Shown here in pieces: positions 60,362 through 64,000 of a stretch of DNA of 64,000 nucleotides. Every line of letters starts with the position of its first letter. The first letter of the stretch is position 1. The DNA is from UBA7672 sp041166025 (lineage in GTDB: Bacteria > Pseudomonadota > Alphaproteobacteria > Caulobacterales > Hyphomonadaceae): assembly GCA_041166025.1 (NCBI GenBank), contig JBEAMJ010000007.1:85260-149259 (forward strand). The letters run 5' to 3'. Made by a program: the position numbers and the translations under genes. Below the pieces are notes generated by a model. It saw only the letters and a list, made by a program, of their open reading frames with translations, was not told where the DNA came from and did no database searches.

Positions 60362-62299
60362 ATGAAACGCACCCTGTTCCTCGCCACGGCCGCCGCCGCC
60401 GTTCTCGGCCTCACCGCGATCGCTGCGCCCACCACGACCGTGGCGACGCCAGAGCGCGCCGACAACTTCCAGCTCACCGATCACACGCGCCTTGCGCACG
60501 AGCTTCACTATTTCCGGGACGCCCCGGCCATCGTGATCATGAGCCAGATCAACGGCACCAAGGTCTCGCGCAAGGCTGCCGCCGACCTCGAAAAGCTGCA
60601 GGCGAAATACAAGGACCAGGGCGTCATCTTCTACATGCTGAATTCGACGGACTCGCGCGACGCCGCCGCGGCCGAGGCGAAGGCGCAGGGCTTCGACATT
60701 CCGATCCTCGTCGATGAACTCCAGCTCGTGGGCGACTCGCTGGGGGTTAAGCGCGAAGGCGAGGTCTTCGTTATCGAGCCGAAGGGCGGCTTCAAGATCG
60801 CCTATCATGGCCCGCTCGCCGAGACCGCCAGGGCGATCGACGCCGTCATCGCCGGCCAGCCGGTCGCCAAGCCGCGCATCGAGGTCAAGTCCGGGACCGA
60901 GATCAAGTTCGCTGACCGTGGCAAGGACGTCGAGCACGCAAACATCTCCTATACCGATGAGATCGCCCCGATCCTCCAGGCCAAGTGCGTCACCTGCCAC
61001 CAGAAGGGCGGCATCGCGCCCTTCGCGATGGACAGCTACGAGGTGGTCAAGGCCATGGCGCCGATGATCCGCGAGTCGGTCCGTACCGAGCGCATGCCGC
61101 CCTACTTCGCTGACCCGCACATCGGCACGTTCCAGAACGACCAGGCGCTTAGCCCCGATCAGACGAAGACGCTGATCCACTGGCTCGAAGCGGGCGCACC
61201 GCGCGGAACCGGCCGCGATGTCCTCAAGGAAGAAGCCGGCGAGGCCCCTGAATGGCCGACCTTCCTCGGCAAGCCCGACGTGATCGTCGAGCTGCCGGCC
61301 TTCGACGTTGCCGCCAAGGGCATCGTCGAATACCAGAACATGCGCGTCGAGAACCCCTTCAAGGACGACACCTGGCTGCGCGCCATCTCGATCAAGCCGG
61401 GCGACCGTGCGGTTCTGCACCATGTCGTGTCGAACCACGTCTCGGACCCCAAGCTGCCCAAGTCGAAAATCCCGGGCGGCTCGGTCGGCTCCTACACGCC
61501 CGGCGCCGAAGCGCAGGTGATCGCCAAGGACGCGGGCGCGCCCGTGCCCGGCGGCGGCAAACTGCACTTCCAGATGCACTACACCACGACCGGAAAGGCG
61601 GCGACCGACCGCACCCAGGTCGGCTTCTACACACTCAAGTCGCCGCCGAAATTCATCAAGCGCTCCACCGTGATCGGCGATTTCGGCCTCAAGATTCCCG
61701 CCAATGCGGCGCGCCATGAGGAAGTGTCCTACCAGACCTTCCCGGCAGACGCATACATCTACACCCTCTACCCGCACTCCCACTATCGCGGTTACTCGGT
61801 TGAGCTGAAGGCGGTGACGCCGGACGGCAAGGAAACGATGCTGCTCAGCCTGCCCAAGTATGACTTCAACTGGCAGCGCGACTACGACCCGGTCGAGCCG
61901 ATCCTGGTCAAGAAGGGCACCAAGCTCGTTGCAAAGTGGATCTACGACAACTCGGCCAACAATCGCGCCAACCCCGATCCGAAGCGCGACATCACCTGGG
62001 GCGAGCAGACCCACGAGGAGATGATGTATTTCCGCGTGAACTATCGCTGGGCCGACGAGACCGTCGACAACATCCGCAACGACCTCCAGTCGCAGCTGAT
62101 GTCGTCCATGTCGGTCGGGATGATCGACGACAACTATGACGGCCTCATCCAGGAGACCGAGCTCAAGGGCATGATGGCGTCGCTGAAACCGCGCTTCAAG
62201 GCGCTCGACACCGACAACTCCGGCGCGCTCGACTCCAAGGAGATGGCCGCGTCCGGCCTCAGCCGCATGCGCCCGGCCCGCGACGACATCGATCTCTAG
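60362..62299 (+). CDS. Redoxin / cytochrome c / copper monooxygenase-like / EF-hand fusion protein
   Basis: A 645-residue exported protein (signal peptide about residues 1-22). Segments in order: thioredoxin-like domain (about 30-165), a cytochrome c heme site CVTCH at 209-213, a peptidylglycine-monooxygenase-like domain (about 300-570) and two EF-hands (589-600 and 616-627). Candidate copper ligands are His353-His354, His406 (FQMHY), His472 and His474 (PHSHY) and Met554 (HEEMM), matching the family pattern. The redoxin domain lacks its catalytic cysteine: the family SxxCP position reads GTKVSR. Activity is unknown. A strong terminator follows. Confidence 0.85.
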   Translation: MKRTLFLATAAAAVLGLTAIAAPTTTVATPERADNFQLTDHTRLAHELHYFRDAPAIVIMSQINGTKVSRKAAADLEKLQAKYKDQGVIFYMLNSTDSRDAAAAEAKAQGFDIPILVDELQLVGDSLGVKREGEVFVIEPKGGFKIAYHGPLAETARAIDAVIAGQPVAKPRIEVKSGTEIKFADRGKDVEHANISYTDEIAPILQAKCVTCHQKGGIAPFAMDSYEVVKAMAPMIRESVRTERMPPYFADPHIGTFQNDQALSPDQTKTLIHWLEAGAPRGTGRDVLKEEAGEAPEWPTFLGKPDVIVELPAFDVAAKGIVEYQNMRVENPFKDDTWLRAISIKPGDRAVLHHVVSNHVSDPKLPKSKIPGGSVGSYTPGAEAQVIAKDAGAPVPGGGKLHFQMHYTTTGKAATDRTQVGFYTLKSPPKFIKRSTVIGDFGLKIPANAARHEEVSYQTFPADAYIYTLYPHSHYRGYSVELKAVTPDGKETMLLSLPKYDFNWQRDYDPVEPILVKKGTKLVAKWIYDNSANNRANPDPKRDITWGEQTHEEMMYFRVNYRWADETVDNIRNDLQSQLMSSMSVGMIDDNYDGLIQETELKGMMASLKPRFKALDTDNSGALDSKEMAASGLSRMRPARDDIDL

Positions 62300-62321
62300 G
62301 CTTCACAAAGGTTGAAACCGC

Positions 62322-62349
62322 AAGGGCCGGAGCACATGCTCCGGCCCTT
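62322..62349 (+). terminator. Terminator after the copper-protein gene
   Basis: AAGGGCCGGAGCA (62322-62334) pairs perfectly with TGCTCCGGCCCTT (62337-62349), a 13-bp arm hairpin in which the effective loop is four bases, starting 22 bases after the stop. TTTGCATTT follows, a short U-rich tail. Confidence 0.8.
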
Positions 62350-62456
62350 TGCATTTGGGCCCGGCCGCATCGCGACGCGTTGCGAAGGGCCGCATTTTCC
62401 GGCAATCGCCCTTGGGTGTCACGCGCGCCTGCCGCGCCAGAATGGTCCCGCACTGC

Positions 62457-63623
62457 ATGGCTGCGCCGCCGCGCCCGCTCTCCTCCGCAGATCTGCGTCG
62501 TTACGCAGTGTCACGAACCCTGTTCGCGCCGACGTCTCTGAGCCGCGCCATCGACAGGCTCGGCTTCGTGCAGGCCGACCCCATCCGCGCGCCAGCGCGT
62601 GCGCAGGACCTCACGCTTCGCCATCGTGTCCGCAACTACCGAGCGGGCGATCTTGAGAGGCTCTATCCCGGGCTTGGCATCGAGGAAGACGTCTTTGTCA
62701 ACTACGGCTTCCTGCCGCGCGCCACCCACGCCGTGATGCATCCGCGGTCCCCGCGAATGACCTGGGCGCGCGCCGACCAGCAGAAGGCCGAGGCTATCCT
62801 TGCCTTCGTTCGGGAACGTGGCGCTGTCCACCCACGCGACGTCGATGACCATTTCCAGCACGGAAAGACCCGCAACTGGTTCGGCGGCGCTTCGAATGCG
62901 AGCACACAGCTTCTTGAAGGCCTCCACTATCGCGGCCATCTGCGCGTTGCCGGGCGCGCCGGCGGTGTTCGACTCTATGAGATGCGCAAGGTTACCCCTG
63001 CGCAGGCGGATCCGGCGGCGGCCATGGATGCGCTGGTCGATGTCATCGTGCGCAAGTATGCCCCGCTTCCTGCGCGATCGCTCGCAGAGCTGGTCTACCT
63101 CCTGCGCCACGGCGCGCCGCAATGGGCTGATGATCGCAAGGCCGCGCTGGCTCGCGCGGCGACACGCCTTCCGTCAGCGGAGGTCGATGGCGTCCTCTGG
63201 CTCTGGCCCCGCGGCGAGGACCCGCGGGCAGCACGCTGGGCCAGTGGCGCGTGTGCAGACGCGGACGTTCGTCTCCTCGCGCCATTCGATCCGCTGGTGT
63301 GGGATCGCCGACGCTTCGAGATGTTCTGGGGCTGGACGTACAGATTCGAGGCCTACACGCCCGCCGCCAAACGGAAGAGAGGCCACTATGCCCTGCCGAT
63401 GCTCTGGCGCGGCATGCTCATCGGCTGGGGCAATCTGTCCGTCAACGATGGTCGCCTGAGCGCAGACTTCGGCTATGCAACTGGCGCCCCGCCCCGACAC
63501 AGGGCTTTCGCGCCCGCTCTGGATCAGGAACTGGACCGGATCAGCAGGTTTCTTGGCCTGGATCAGGCCGATCCGCCGGGAAAGGCACACGCCATTGACG
63601 CCCGGGGCGCTGCGAGGCAATAA
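62457..63623 (+). CDS. AlkZ/YcaQ-type DNA glycosylase (HTH_42 family)
   Basis: A 388-residue winged-helix protein of the HTH_42 family. ADLRRYAVSRTLFAPTS and LGFVQADPIRAPARAQDL contain the catalytic-region QxD motif, Gln39-Ala-Asp41, as in the E. coli YcaQ group. Other family landmarks are YNWG-like WFGGASNASTQLLEGLHYRGHL, LAPFDPLVWDRRRFEMFWGWTYRFEAYTP and RGHYALPML. Members remove bulky or crosslinked bases from DNA. ATG 62457 is chosen from the family start; earlier ATGs extend into terminator sequence. Confidence 0.87.
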   Translation: MAAPPRPLSSADLRRYAVSRTLFAPTSLSRAIDRLGFVQADPIRAPARAQDLTLRHRVRNYRAGDLERLYPGLGIEEDVFVNYGFLPRATHAVMHPRSPRMTWARADQQKAEAILAFVRERGAVHPRDVDDHFQHGKTRNWFGGASNASTQLLEGLHYRGHLRVAGRAGGVRLYEMRKVTPAQADPAAAMDALVDVIVRKYAPLPARSLAELVYLLRHGAPQWADDRKAALARAATRLPSAEVDGVLWLWPRGEDPRAARWASGACADADVRLLAPFDPLVWDRRRFEMFWGWTYRFEAYTPAAKRKRGHYALPMLWRGMLIGWGNLSVNDGRLSADFGYATGAPPRHRAFAPALDQELDRISRFLGLDQADPPGKAHAIDARGAARQ

Positions 63624-63674
63624 GCGCGCCTCGCCTTGTCAGCGAGCCTTCGTCTGCGATCACGGGCTGGAATT

Positions 63675-63749
63675 GGGCGGTTAGCTCAGCGGTAGAGCAC
63701 TACCTTGACATGGTAGGGGTCACAGGTTCGATCCCTGTACCGCCCACCA
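63675..63749 (+). tRNA. tRNA-Val (anticodon GAC)
   Basis: A 75-base cloverleaf. Acceptor stem GGGCGGT pairs with ACCGCCC, the D arm is AGCTC...GAGC, the anticodon arm CTACC-TTGACAT-GGTAG exposes GAC, and the T arm has GGTTCGATCCC. The 3' CCA is encoded (63747-63749). Confidence 0.96.
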
Positions 63750-64000
63750 GCCCTGAAACACCCCAAAATCAAATACCTAAGTTGGTTTCGGCGATATCCC
63801 GACGCCACTACTGTCTGCGACCTGTTGCCAAAAGTTGCCAAACTTGCATCGGCATTTTTGTACCGGGGTACACTCGGCGCAGCCTTGTGCGACTATAGGG
63901 TAGTGGTTGGTCAGACGCGGTTCAACACGTTGGCGGTGGGGGCTGTGTTGAACGAAGACCTGTTCGAAGTCGTAACCCTCCAAAAGGAGTGGAGCGCGCA
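63750..64000. other. Possible boundary of an integrated element
   Basis: After the tRNA-Val gene, base composition becomes visibly more AT-rich and no clear gene is present for 150 bases. Notable items are the tandem copy GTTGCCAAA at 63824-63843, the perfect inverted repeat TGTACC-GG-GGTACA at 63859-63872 and a short open frame to the window end. tRNA 3' ends are common attachment sites for islands and prophages, but no integrase or second copy of the tRNA end is in the window. Confidence 0.4.
63945..64000 (+). CDS. Possible partial CDS cut by the window end
   Basis: A frame open to the end encodes VLNEDLFEVVTLQKEWSA from a GTG at 63945, preceded by a G-rich stretch that could be a ribosome binding site. 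The residues look like protein, but the fragment is too short to classify. A start at 63903 is also possible. Confidence 0.25.
   Translation, partial: MLNEDLFEVVTLQKEWSA

Noticed and set aside
60356..62014. 552-codon frame opposite the copper-protein gene
   Set aside because: Shadow with biased Val/Asp/Arg content; the plus-strand product has a signal peptide and complete domains.
1..64000. CRISPR arrays, insertion sequences, rRNA genes
   Set aside because: No regularly spaced repeats, transposase-like products or rRNA signatures were found.

Overview
The window is GC-rich, densely coded chromosomal DNA of an alphaproteobacterium. Gene order fits Caulobacterales/Hyphomonadaceae-type chromosomes best: serB-miaA-ilvB-ilvN-ilvC, xerD beside aroK-aroB, and cobS beside a DnaJ-domain gene with bolA divergent to it. 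The cobaltochelatase subunits CobS and CobT, a K+-independent H+-pyrophosphatase and a TonB/ABC vitamin B12 importer behind a cobalamin riboswitch support this. The lineage is inferred from gene content, not from a marker-gene comparison. Nearly everything is ordinary core or lineage-typical sequence. I see no insertion sequence, CRISPR array or rRNA.

Layout. 1-9.3 kb: a truncated glycerophosphodiester phosphodiesterase, hppA with a strong terminator, a drug/metabolite transporter, an outer-membrane-type protein, a DUF3617 protein, a rhomboid protease, an acetyltransferase and a Sel1-repeat protein. 9.3-16.7 kb: branched-chain amino acid genes. ilvB is preceded by a promoter, an 18-residue leader peptide with an LVLVI run and a terminator/antiterminator pair, which together read as a complete transcription attenuator. 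Three small envelope-protein genes are threaded between and behind ilvB and ilvN with overlapping stop and start codons; ilvC follows after 81 bases. miaA and serB lie upstream. 16.6-25.1 kb: a DegP-type protease, a large hybrid histidine kinase, polA, a fungal-type cytosine deaminase and a LOG-family protein. 25.1-39.1 kb: lipoproteins, two dienelactone hydrolases, two tandem phytase-like esterases, a DUF885 protein, cobT, cobS, DnaJ-domain and bolA genes.

39.2-50.3 kb: a LuxR-type solo regulator, aroKB, xerD with two unknown upstream genes, a long family 2 glycosyltransferase, thrS, yidD and a sigma-like protein. 50.3-55.2 kb: a minus-strand surface-polysaccharide operon (acyltransferase, polysaccharide deacetylase, one family 2 and two family 8 glycosyltransferases). 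55.2-60.2 kb: a cobalamin riboswitch controlling btuBFCD. Its B12 box is complementary to the arm that would otherwise hide the btuB ribosome binding site. btuF carries a REP-like palindrome in its N-terminal coding region. 60.3-63.6 kb: a secreted redoxin/cytochrome c/copper-monooxygenase/EF-hand fusion protein and an AlkZ-type DNA glycosylase.

The window ends with tRNA-Val(GAC), after which base composition and coding density fall. This looks like the edge of an integrated element, but no integrase is visible. The best candidates for new or refinable biology are the ilv attenuator with its embedded envelope genes, the detailed switch in the btuB leader, the palindrome inside btuF and the multidomain copper protein.
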